From Synechococcus sp. A10-1-5-1 (GTDB lineage: Bacteria; Cyanobacteriota; Cyanobacteriia; PCC-6307; Cyanobiaceae), in assembly GCF_023115425.1 (NCBI RefSeq), contig NZ_CP096032.1:1798001-1862000 (forward strand): 64,000 bases of DNA. The letters are read 5' to 3'. The position numbers and the translations under genes are program-made. The notes beneath the pieces are model-generated. The model searched no databases, was not told the DNA's origin, and saw nothing but the letters and a program-made list of their open reading frames with translations. Positions 56,809-64,000 of this stretch are shown in pieces (positions within the stretch are counted from its first letter, which is position 1; the number at the start of each line of letters is the position of its first letter).

Positions 56809-57695
56809 AGCCCCAGATCGGCGGCGGTGGCGATTTGCGCGTTGTTGATGCCTTCGGTGCTGCGCTTGATCAAGCCACTTAGGACGTTGCCAGGGCCGAT
56901 CTCCACGGCGGTGCTGATGCCCGCGGCGGTCATGGCTTCCATGGTTTCGCGCCAGCGCACACCCGTGGTCATCTGGCTGCGCAGGCGTTCTTTGAGGGCT
57001 GCGCCGCTGGTCTCAGGGGTGGGGTCGGTGTTGCTCAGCACCGGGATCGAGGCGTCGGCGAAGTTCATGCCCTCCAGGGTGGTAGCGAAGGCGGCGGCGG
57101 CCTCCGCCATGAAGGGGGAATGGAAGGCTCCGCTCACCGCCAGAGGAATGGCCCGCTTGCATTTGAGCTGGCTGCTCACGCTGCCCACGGCTTCAGGGCT
57201 ACCCGAGAGGACCACCTGGGCACTGCTGTTGTCATTGGCGATCACGACCCCTTCGGTGGCCTTGACCAGCGTTTCGAGTTCGCCGCGATCAAACCCCATG
57301 ACAGCGGTCATGGCTCCGCCTCCGGCGGCGGCCATCAGTTCGCTTCGGGTTTTCATCAGCTGGATGCCCGTCTCGGCATCGAACACGCCGGCGGCGTAGA
57401 GGGCCACCAGTTCCCCGAGGCTGTGGCCAGCCACCAGATTGGCGCTGCGGCCCTGGGCCTTCAGGCCATCCACCAGCAGGCTTTCCACCACAAACAGGGC
57501 AGGCTGGGTATTGCGGGTGTCGTTGAGTTCGCTGAGCTCGCCATCGGCCTCGCCGTTGCAGATCGCCAGTAGGTCGCGGCCCAGCAGGTTGGAGGCGGCC
57601 TCGAAACGCGCCTTGGCACCAGGGAGTTCCAGTACCCCTGCGGCCATGCCCACTTTCTGAGAGCCCTGTCCAGGGAAAACCCAGGCGTTACCCAT
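56805..57695 (-). CDS. fabD: Malonyl-CoA:ACP transacylase
   Basis: A 296-residue FabD. Q of FPGQGSQKVGM, the nucleophilic Ser in AGHSLGELVALY, and the His in VSGAFHSPFMA are present. It moves malonyl from CoA to acyl carrier protein. ATG at 57695. Coupled to plsC downstream and 28 bp after fabH. Confidence 0.96.
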   Translation of the reverse strand: MGNAWVFPGQGSQKVGMAAGVLELPGAKARFEAASNLLGRDLLAICNGEADGELSELNDTRNTQPALFVVESLLVDGLKAQGRSANLVAGHSLGELVALYAAGVFDAETGIQLMKTRSELMAAAGGGAMTAVMGFDRGELETLVKATEGVVIANDNSSAQVVLSGSPEAVGSVSSQLKCKRAIPLAVSGAFHSPFMAEAAAAFATTLEGMNFADASIPVLSNTDPTPETSGAALKERLRSQMTTGVRWRETMEAMTAAGISTAVEIGPGNVLSGLIKRSTEGINNAQIATAADLGL

Positions 57696-57723
57696 GGCCG
57701 CGCGTTGAAGTGACGGGGGGAGC

Positions 57724-58758
57724 CTACGCGGGGCCCTTCCAGCGCAGCAGTGCTCCGCCCCAGCTCAGTCCGGCACCAAATCCACTGCTGGCGATCAGGT
57801 CTCCGGGTTGAATCCGGCCGTCCTTCACCGCTTCATCCAGCATCAAGGGAATGGTGGCGGCCGAGGTGTTGCCGTAGTTGCTCAAATTGCTGAGCACGCG
57901 CTCGTGGGGAATCTTGAAGCGATCCGCCACCGCATCCAGGATGCGTTGGTTGGCTTGGTGCAGCAGCAGCCAATTGAGCTGGTCGGCTTCGGTCTCAGTG
58001 GTCTCCAGCAGCTCTTTGAGGACGGCGGGGACTTCGCGAACTGCGAACTTGTAGACCTCCTGGCCATTCATGCGCAGGGGCGCAAAGCCCCCCCGCTGGG
58101 CGCTGACCCCGTCGAGCACCGGGTGGTGGGTCTCGGTCTGGGCCAAGGTCAGGCAGCCATTGCGACTGCCGTCGGAGCGCATCCGGAAGCCCAGGAGACC
58201 GTCCTGTTCGCCGGGGCAGGCTTCGACCGCGACCGCAGCTGCAGCATCGCCAAACAGCACACAGGTGGTGCGATCGTCCCAGTCCACCCAACGGCTGAGC
58301 TGATCGGCGCCGATCACCAGGGCTCGGCGCATGGCGCCGCTACGCAGGTATTGGCCGGCCGTGATCAGGGCAAACAGGAAGCCGCTGCAGGCGGCGGTGA
58401 GGTCAAAGGCAACGGCGTTGCGGGCCCCTAGGGCGCCTTGAACCCTGGGAGCTGTTCCAAAAAGGTCATCGGGGCTTGAGGTGGCCATCAGGATCAAGTC
58501 CAGATCCTCCGGTTGCCAGCCCGCGTGCTCCAGAGCGGCCTCGGCCGCTCTGGTGGCGATCACGGTGAGGGGTTCATCGGCATTGCAGATCCGCCGGGCA
58601 CCGATGCCGGTGCGGGTTCGAATCCACTCGTCGCTGGTGTCGACCCGGGTACTGAGCTGCTCGTTGCTGACTTGGTTCACCGGCACAGCACTGCCACAAC
58701 CCACCAGGGCCATGCCCAAGGGGCCCTGAGGGGTCCCGGCTTTGGCAGCGCTGGTCAT
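57724..58758 (-). CDS. fabH: 3-oxoacyl-ACP synthase III
   Basis: A 344-residue ketoacyl synthase III that starts fatty acid chains. The catalytic Cys lies in TAACSGFLFAL, the His in LLLHQANQRI and the Asn in LSNYGNTSAATI. ATG at 58758; an ATG 15 codons in is nearer the usual FabH start. It lies between plsX and fabD. Confidence 0.96.
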   Translation of the reverse strand: MTSAAKAGTPQGPLGMALVGCGSAVPVNQVSNEQLSTRVDTSDEWIRTRTGIGARRICNADEPLTVIATRAAEAALEHAGWQPEDLDLILMATSSPDDLFGTAPRVQGALGARNAVAFDLTAACSGFLFALITAGQYLRSGAMRRALVIGADQLSRWVDWDDRTTCVLFGDAAAAVAVEACPGEQDGLLGFRMRSDGSRNGCLTLAQTETHHPVLDGVSAQRGGFAPLRMNGQEVYKFAVREVPAVLKELLETTETEADQLNWLLLHQANQRILDAVADRFKIPHERVLSNLSNYGNTSAATIPLMLDEAVKDGRIQPGDLIASSGFGAGLSWGGALLRWKGPA

Positions 58759-58789
58759 GTGTGGACTAGCCCGAGACAGTGGGGCTCAG

Positions 58790-60151
58790 TCAACCACAGG
58801 CGACGGTCTCATTTTGGGCTTCGCTGAGCCGGTGCAGGTCGTCCATCACACCGTGGTTTGCGGCGGAATGGGCGATGCGTAGAGCGCTGACGACGGAGAG
58901 GGCTTTGCTGCTGCCGTGGCCGATGACGCAGACGCCATTGACCCCCAGCAGCAGGGCGCCGCCATGTTCGGCATGGTCCAGGCGCTTCTTGATCCGCCGG
59001 AGGTTGCTCATCAAGAAGGCGGAGCCCACCTTGCCGCGGCGGCCGCGGGGCAGCTCAGCCTTGAGGACATCCAACAGGACGCTGCCGACGCTCTCAAGGA
59101 ACTTCAGCAGCACGTTGCCGGTGAAGCCGTCGCAGACCACCACATCGAAGTCGCCGGAGAGGACATCACGTCCCTCGCAGTTGCCGGCAAAACGGAAGCG
59201 GGTTTCAGCCGCCATCAGGGGATAGGTCTTGAGGGCCTGATCGTTGCCCTTGCACTCCTCCTCGCCGATGTTGAGCAGGCCGATGCGGGGCTCTTGGACC
59301 TGCAGAACGTCCCGGCTGTAGATGTTCCCCAGCAGAGCCCACTGGTGCAGATAACTGGGCTTGGCGTCCATGTTGGCGCCGACATCGAGCACAAGGACCT
59401 GCTGGGCTGGATCTTTGGTGGGGAAGAGGGCACCGATGGCAGGGCGATCAATCCCTTTGAGTCGGCCCAACCGGAAGATGGCGGAGGCCATGACTGCCCC
59501 GGAGTTCCCGGCGGAGTAGACGGCTGTGGCCTCTCCGGCCTTCACCAGATCCATGGCCATGTTGATGCTGGCGTCGCGCTTCTTGCGCACCACCGTGGCC
59601 TCTTCGTTCATGCCCACCGACGGGCCACTGGGAACCAGATCAATCAGTCCCTGTTGCTGCGCCTCACGGAGGTCTTCGCCCAGTTCGAGTTCGGCAACGG
59701 CCGCCTCGATGGCCGCTGTTTCGGCCACGAACTTCACCCGAACCGGCAGCAGGCGTACGGCCCGCAGGCAGCCTTCGAGGATGGGGCCTGGAGCGTAGTC
59801 GCCGCCCATGCCATCGACCGCGACCCAGAGACGGTCGGCGTCGTTGATGGCTTCGCCATCGACACCGCCGACCCCCTGCTGGAGTCGCCGCAGGGGGTCA
59901 AACACCAAGGGCTGCAACACGGTGTTGGCCGCTGCACCGGCTGCTCCAGCTGCTGTTCCTGCTGTGTTGACGACGGAGCCAGCCATCGAGCCCGCGGCTG
60001 TGCCGGCGGCTGAGGCTGAACCCACCAGGCTGGTAACGGCCGTATTACGCCGATACCAAATCACCAGACGCCGAATGGCCTTCGGGCGGCTCCGGCGGCT
60101 CGATGAGCCTTGGCCAGTCGCGTCAGTTGGATTCTGGGGCAACGGCTTCAA
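58790..60151 (-). CDS. plsX: Phosphate acyltransferase PlsX with long N-terminal extension
   Basis: A protein of up to 453 residues; PlsX makes acyl-phosphate from acyl-ACP. The conserved domain starts at VAVDGMGGDYAPG (residue 110 onward) and includes PSGPSVGMNEEATVVRKKRDAS-like text (SVGMNEEATVVRKKRDAS) and DGFTGNVLLKFLES. The first 109 residues are extra: an Arg/Lys-rich stretch followed by a Gly/Ala-rich segment around 40-78. The start is uncertain: TTG at 60151 overlaps the rpaB end, while GTG at 60064 or other codons give shorter forms. Confidence 0.9.
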   Translation of the reverse strand: MKPLPQNPTDATGQGSSSRRSRPKAIRRLVIWYRRNTAVTSLVGSASAAGTAAGSMAGSVVNTAGTAAGAAGAAANTVLQPLVFDPLRRLQQGVGGVDGEAINDADRLWVAVDGMGGDYAPGPILEGCLRAVRLLPVRVKFVAETAAIEAAVAELELGEDLREAQQQGLIDLVPSGPSVGMNEEATVVRKKRDASINMAMDLVKAGEATAVYSAGNSGAVMASAIFRLGRLKGIDRPAIGALFPTKDPAQQVLVLDVGANMDAKPSYLHQWALLGNIYSRDVLQVQEPRIGLLNIGEEECKGNDQALKTYPLMAAETRFRFAGNCEGRDVLSGDFDVVVCDGFTGNVLLKFLESVGSVLLDVLKAELPRGRRGKVGSAFLMSNLRRIKKRLDHAEHGGALLLGVNGVCVIGHGSSKALSVVSALRIAHSAANHGVMDDLHRLSEAQNETVACG

Positions 60152-60893
60152 CGATGCGTTGGAACAGATAACCGGTGCCTCGAGCCGTGAGGATCAGCTC
60201 GGGGTTGGTCGGATCGTCTTCCAGTTTGGAGCGCAGCCGGGAAATATGAACATCCACTACCCGGGTATCCACATGGCGTTCGGGGGTATAGCCCCAGACC
60301 TCCTTGAGGATTTCGCCGCGGCTGAAGGGTTCGCCGCTGCGGCCCACCAGCAGCTCCAGCAGGCTGAATTCCATCCCGGTCAGGCGAATCCGCTCATCAC
60401 CGCGGAAGACCTGGCGTTTGTTGGTGTCGATGCGGATCGCGTTGATCTGGATCACGCCTGAATTGGGGATTCCGGCGGCGCCCTCCTTGTCGATCCGGCG
60501 AAGCACGCAGCGGATGCGGGCTTCGAGTTCCTTCGGGCTGAAGGGCTTGACCACGTAGTCGTCCGCGCCAAGCTCCAGTCCCGTGATCCGGTCGGCGACA
60601 TCGCCGAGGGCCGTGAGCATCACGATGGGCACGTCGGACTCCTTGCGGAGTTCTTGGCAGACGCCGTAGCCATCGAGCTTGGGCATCATCACGTCGAGCA
60701 CCACCAAGTCGGGGTTGGTGTTTCGAAACGCTTCGAGTGCTTCCTGGCCATCGCAGGCCGTGACCACCTGGTAGCCAATCATTGAGAGGCGCGTTTCCAG
60801 GATGCGGCGGATGCTGGCCTCGTCATCCACGACCAGAATTGTTTCCTTGGCTGGAGCGGAAGAGGCCGTCATTGCGCCAGTCTGGGTGGCCAT
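60123..60893 (-). CDS. rpaB: Response regulator RpaB (Ycf27), OmpR type
   Basis: A 256-residue OmpR-type regulator. The receiver (about 17-135) has Asp67 in LVVLDVMMPKLDGYGVC and the Lys in YVVKPFSPKELEARIRC; the C-terminal winged helix follows (LTGMEFSLLELLVGRSGEPFSRGEILKEVWGY-type, here SLLELLVGRSG and ILKEVWGY). It matches RpaB, an essential regulator of light-responsive and photosystem genes. ATG at 60893. It overlaps the possible plsX start and is divergent from radA. Confidence 0.96.
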   Translation of the reverse strand: MATQTGAMTASSAPAKETILVVDDEASIRRILETRLSMIGYQVVTACDGQEALEAFRNTNPDLVVLDVMMPKLDGYGVCQELRKESDVPIVMLTALGDVADRITGLELGADDYVVKPFSPKELEARIRCVLRRIDKEGAAGIPNSGVIQINAIRIDTNKRQVFRGDERIRLTGMEFSLLELLVGRSGEPFSRGEILKEVWGYTPERHVDTRVVDVHISRLRSKLEDDPTNPELILTARGTGYLFQRIVEAVAPESN

Positions 60894-60996
60894 TACTAAG
60901 TGATTAGACCTACTGAAGGGGTCATTCGTGGTTCGTGTTCGACGAAACCCACCTTTCGTCATACACCTTCTTCATCCATCCGCCCTCCACAGCGCC

Positions 60997-62439
60997 TTGG
61001 CTCGCACCACCAGCACCTACGTCTGCCAGAGCTGCGGAGCCCAAACCCGCCAGTTTTTTGGGCGCTGCTCCAGCTGCGGCAGTTGGAACAGCCTGGTGGA
61101 GCAGTCCACCCCTTCGAGCGATAACCGCCGCCGCCGTCCGGTCCCGGTGGCCGATGCAGATGCGCCGATTCCGGCTGCACCCCGCCGCTCCGAACCGATC
61201 GCGGCTGTTGGTGATCGCCCCCTTCAGCGCCTCGCCAGTGGCTACAGCGAGTTTGACCGGGTGCTTGGTGGTGGTCTGGTGCCTGGCTCGCTGGTCCTGC
61301 TGGGGGGGGATCCCGGGATTGGCAAGAGCACGTTGCTATTGCAGAGCGCCCAGGCGATGGCGGCCCGTCACTCCGTTCTCTATGTCAGTGCTGAAGAATC
61401 GGCCCAGCAGGTGAAGCTGCGCTGGCGTCGGCTGGCGGAGGAGCAAGGGGAGCTCCCGCCGCAGCAGGAGAGTGCCTCCGGTCTGCAGCTCTTGGCGGAG
61501 ACGGATCTGGAGTTGGTGCTTCAGGAGCTGGAGGCGCTGCGGCCCGCCGTCGCCGTGATCGACAGCATCCAGGCTCTGCATGACGGGGAATTGGGTAGTG
61601 CCCCGGGTTCAGTGGCCCAAGTGCGGGAATGTGCGGCCGCCTTGGCGCGGATCGCCAAGCGTCAGAACACGGCCCTGCTTTTGGTGGGCCATGTCACCAA
61701 GGAAGGAATGTTGGCGGGGCCCAAGGTGCTCGAGCACCTGGTGGATGCGGTCCTGACCTTTGAGGGGGATCGCTTCGCCAGTCATCGCTTGCTGCGGGCG
61801 GTGAAAAACCGCTTTGGGGCAACCCATGAATTGGGCGTGTTTGAGATGCGCGGCCAGGGTCTGGCTCAGGTCCTCAATCCCAGCGAGCTCTTTTTGGGCA
61901 GTGATGAGCCCAGCGCTGGAACGGCGACGATCGTCGCCTGCGAAGGCACCCGTCCGCTGGTGGTGGAGCTCCAGTCCTTGGTCAGCACCACGAGCTATGC
62001 CAGTCCCCGGCGCACCGCCACTGGGATTGGCACCAATCGCCTGCACCAGATCCTCGCGGTGCTTGAGAAACACCTGGGTCTTCCCCTGTCCCGCTTCGAT
62101 TGCTATTTGGCCGTGGCCGGCGGATTGGACGTGGAGGAGCCCGCCGCGGACTTGGGGGTTGCGGCCGCTGTCGTGGCGAGCTATCGCGATCTGACCCTGC
62201 CGCCAGGGACCGTCCTGGTCGGAGAACTCGGCCTGGGGGGGCAGTTGCGGCCCGTGGGACAGCTGGAGCAACGACTGCAGGAAGCGGCCCGTCTGGGCTT
62301 CAGCCGAGCCGTGGTCCCCAAGGGCTCAGGCTTGGGACGGCTTGCGGCTGGCTTGGATCTGCAGCTCCATGAGGCGGGAAGCGTCGCTGAAGCCCTGGTG
62401 GCCGCCCTTGGGGTGAACCCCGCCGATGACAGGGCCTAG
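60997..62439 (+). CDS. radA: DNA repair protein RadA
   Basis: A 480-residue RecA-like branch-migration ATPase. The N-terminal zinc finger is CQSCGAQTRQFFGRCSSC, the Walker A loop GGDPGIGKST, the RadA-specific VKNRFG motif, and a Lon-protease-like C-terminal domain (LFDCYLAVAGGLDVEEPAADL-type). The start is probably TTG at 60997, just before the conserved ARTTSTYVCQ; a GTG at 60928 would add a stretch with no similarity. It is divergent from rpaB. Confidence 0.94.
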   Translation: MARTTSTYVCQSCGAQTRQFFGRCSSCGSWNSLVEQSTPSSDNRRRRPVPVADADAPIPAAPRRSEPIAAVGDRPLQRLASGYSEFDRVLGGGLVPGSLVLLGGDPGIGKSTLLLQSAQAMAARHSVLYVSAEESAQQVKLRWRRLAEEQGELPPQQESASGLQLLAETDLELVLQELEALRPAVAVIDSIQALHDGELGSAPGSVAQVRECAAALARIAKRQNTALLLVGHVTKEGMLAGPKVLEHLVDAVLTFEGDRFASHRLLRAVKNRFGATHELGVFEMRGQGLAQVLNPSELFLGSDEPSAGTATIVACEGTRPLVVELQSLVSTTSYASPRRTATGIGTNRLHQILAVLEKHLGLPLSRFDCYLAVAGGLDVEEPAADLGVAAAVVASYRDLTLPPGTVLVGELGLGGQLRPVGQLEQRLQEAARLGFSRAVVPKGSGLGRLAAGLDLQLHEAGSVAEALVAALGVNPADDRA

Positions 62440-62451
62440 CTTGATGTCGAC

Positions 62452-62973
62452 TCAGAAGTAGACGTCGATGCTGCCGCGACCGCTGGTCTTGAGCCAGTTC
62501 TGAGCTTCGATGTAGTTGTTGGGCGCCAGGCGGATGGCCTTGCCCCAGAAGTCCGCCGCCAGATCAAAGCGGCGATCAGCCTCATCGGTCTCGCCCTGCT
62601 CCTCGGCAATCGAGCCCAGGTGATGGTGAATCACCGCCATGTTGTTCAGCGCCTGGGGCATCTTGCTGTTGAGATCCAGGGCTTGGCCGTAGTGCACCAG
62701 AGCCTTTTCGTGCTCACCGTTGCTGGCAAACACCAGCGCCATGTTGTAGAGGATGAAGGCCTTGTCGTTGGGGTCTTCCTCGAGCTTCAGGGCTTCGGCG
62801 TAGTTGTCCAGCGCTTCGGCGTATTCCCCGTCGGCCTGGGCGCTCATGCCATCGCGGTAATAGGCAAACGCTTCCTTGGCCCGTTGGTTGGTCGGCAGGA
62901 CCTTGAGGATCAGGTCTGCCATCACCGTGAAGCTCTTGTCGATGAAGTTGTCGTTGCGCTGGGAGCGGGGCAC
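62452..62973 (-). CDS. ycf3: Photosystem I assembly protein Ycf3
   Basis: A 173-residue TPR protein required to assemble photosystem I. The N-terminus [31 protein letters not shown] is nearly invariant in plastids and cyanobacteria, and the TPR pairs [19 protein letters not shown] and [20 protein letters not shown] follow. The start is taken as GTG at 62973 (VPRSQRN); GTG at 62982 is possible. It points toward radA; the divergent P-type ATPase starts about 100 bp away. Confidence 0.96.
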   Translation of the reverse strand: MPRSQRNDNFIDKSFTVMADLILKVLPTNQRAKEAFAYYRDGMSAQADGEYAEALDNYAEALKLEEDPNDKAFILYNMALVFASNGEHEKALVHYGQALDLNSKMPQALNNMAVIHHHLGSIAEEQGETDEADRRFDLAADFWGKAIRLAPNNYIEAQNWLKTSGRGSIDVYF

Positions 62974-63073
62974 GGCAGGCACCTGAGCTTCGTGGCCCCA
63001 TCCTGACTTGCGCCCCGCGGATCAGGGGCTAACCGTGAGAACTCCCTAGCTTGGGTATCCCTTCTCTGCCTGC

Positions 63074-64000
63074 GTGTCTCCTGACCTTGAGCCAGCAGCC
63101 CAGCCGGTGGCGCCGCTCTTGCTGGATGTGGAGGGTATGAAATGCGGCGGCTGTGTCCGCGCGGTGGAACAGCGCTTGCTGGCCCAACCCGGGGTGCGTC
63201 AGGCCAGTGTCAATTTGCTGAATCGGACGGCCTGGGTCGGTCTGGACCCCGAGACCGCGATGCCGGAGCCGGCCCAGCCCTTGATTGAGTCCCTGGCCGC
63301 GATGGGCTACAGGGCTGCGGTGCGCAACCTCGATGACGAGGATCGCCCTCTGAGCCTGGCGGAGCGGCAGCAGCAGCAGAGTTGGTGGCAGCGCTGGCGC
63401 CAGTTGATGGTGGCGCTGCTGCTCCTTGTCTTCTCCGTCTCCGGACACCTGGCGGAAGCTGGTCAGCTGCCTTTGCCCCCCTTGGCGGACATCCGCCTGC
63501 ATGCGTTGGTGGCGACCATCGCCCTGTTGCTGCCGGGTCGTCCGATTTTGGTTCAGGGCTGGCGTTCGGCCTGGGCCGGTGCCCCGGGGATGGACACCCT
63601 GGTGGGGTTGGGGATGGGCAGCGCCTACCTGGCCAGCTTGGTGGCCTTGTTCTGGCCGGCCGTGGGTTGGCAGTGCTTCTTCAACGAGCCGGTGATGCTG
63701 CTGGGCTTCGTCTTGATGGGGCGTTTCCTGGAGGAAAGGGCGCGGTTCCGCACAGGACGCGCACTTCAGGAGTTGGCCCGTTTGCAACCCGATGAGGCGC
63801 TGCTGCTGTTGGGCAGTGGCGCTCAGGCGCGGGTCGAGTCGGTCCGCGTGGGTGCCCTGCGTCCGGGGGATCGGCTACGGGTCCTGCCTGGGGATCGGAT
63901 CCCCGTGGACAGCCGAGTGCTCGAGGGGTATTCGAGCTTGGATGTCTCCAGCCTCACCGGGGAACCCCTGCCATTGGTGGCTGCTGTTGGTCAGGAGCTC
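63074..64000 (+). CDS. ctaA: Heavy-metal P-type ATPase, copper type (3' truncated by window)
   Basis: A 309-residue N-terminal part of a P1B-type ATPase, open at the right edge. An HMA metal-binding domain is first, with GMKCGGCVRAVEQRLL, then membrane helices, the conserved GMDTLVGLGM, PGDRIPVDSRVLEG and the TGE loop SLTGEPLP. The CPx motif and ATP site lie beyond the window. The start is GTG at 63074. It resembles CtaA, which brings copper toward plastocyanin and cytochrome oxidase; PacS or another cation ATPase is possible. Confidence 0.88.
   Translation, partial: MSPDLEPAAQPVAPLLLDVEGMKCGGCVRAVEQRLLAQPGVRQASVNLLNRTAWVGLDPETAMPEPAQPLIESLAAMGYRAAVRNLDDEDRPLSLAERQQQQSWWQRWRQLMVALLLLVFSVSGHLAEAGQLPLPPLADIRLHALVATIALLLPGRPILVQGWRSAWAGAPGMDTLVGLGMGSAYLASLVALFWPAVGWQCFFNEPVMLLGFVLMGRFLEERARFRTGRALQELARLQPDEALLLLGSGAQARVESVRVGALRPGDRLRVLPGDRIPVDSRVLEGYSSLDVSSLTGEPLPLVAAVGQEL

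Noticed and set aside
58916-60013. 365-codon frame antisense to plsX
   Set aside because: It mirrors the plsX coding sequence and has no domain or sensible start context.

Overview
This 64 kb window is chromosomal DNA of an oxygenic cyanobacterium. The diagnostic genes are chlM (chlorophyll), crtP-crtB (carotenoids), ycf3 and ycf34 (plastid-conserved photosynthesis factors), rpaB, pedR and rbcR regulators, phylloquinone (men) genes, and NDH-1 subunits including the cyanobacterial/chloroplast-specific NdhM. High GC content (judged by eye), tight packing, and single-nucleotide or 4-bp gene overlaps suggest a small-genome unicellular Synechococcus/Cyanobium-type picocyanobacterium. That placement is inference; no marker was searched. 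I found no rRNA, tRNA, CRISPR array, insertion sequence or prophage. No gap between genes exceeds about 170 bp.

Layout. 1-5.6 kb: argS end, hisC-like aminotransferase, a degenerate metallo-beta-lactamase-fold protein, trpG, dgkA, ybeY, a DUF3285-like protein, and prfB with a programmed +1 frameshift. 5.6-6.9 kb: glutaredoxin and glutathione synthetase. 6.9-13.3 kb: phylloquinone genes (menF, menA, menC, menE, DHNA-CoA thioesterase) with a voltage-gated-type K+ channel coupled to menF. 12.4-15.0 kb: a run of small uncharacterised membrane proteins (TM2, two unknown, DUF2752-like, DUF6790-like). 15-25.6 kb: ndhH, rsmH, cysteine desulfurase, a Ycf29-type regulator, an RluA-like protein with an altered catalytic motif, chlM, nagA, purE, an AI-2E-type permease and cysC. 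25.6-34.3 kb: SUI1-family factor, trpB, hrcA, an ABC exporter fused to a cyclic-nucleotide-binding domain, rhodanese, DUF3352 protein, sixA, gltA. 34.4-37.1 kb: ndhA-ndhI-ndhG-ndhE operon. 37.1-42.6 kb: nadK, CYTH phosphatase, a tiny ORF, pedR, metF, a sugar nucleotidyltransferase, scpA, a LapA-like protein. 42.7-49.3 kb: ndhD (frameshifted), ndhF, nnrU-like, rbcR, DUF3172 protein, ndhM. 49.4-56.1 kb: crtP-crtB, alpha/beta hydrolase, RRM RNA-binding protein, CCA/poly(A) enzyme, ycf34-tsaB-DUF218. 56.1-64 kb: plsC-fabD-fabH-plsX lipid operon, rpaB, radA, ycf3, and the start of a copper-type P-type ATPase.

The genes form a photoautotrophic core: NDH-1 cyclic electron flow/respiration, photosystem I cofactor and assembly, pigment synthesis, redox- and light-responsive regulators, and fatty acid/phospholipid initiation. 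Most of the window is ordinary housekeeping sequence. The points most worth a second look are the ndhD frameshift, the prfB recoding site, the small-membrane-protein cluster at 12.4-15.0 kb, two enzyme-fold proteins that have lost catalytic motifs, the extended PlsX N-terminus, and a structured inverted repeat downstream of ndhD.
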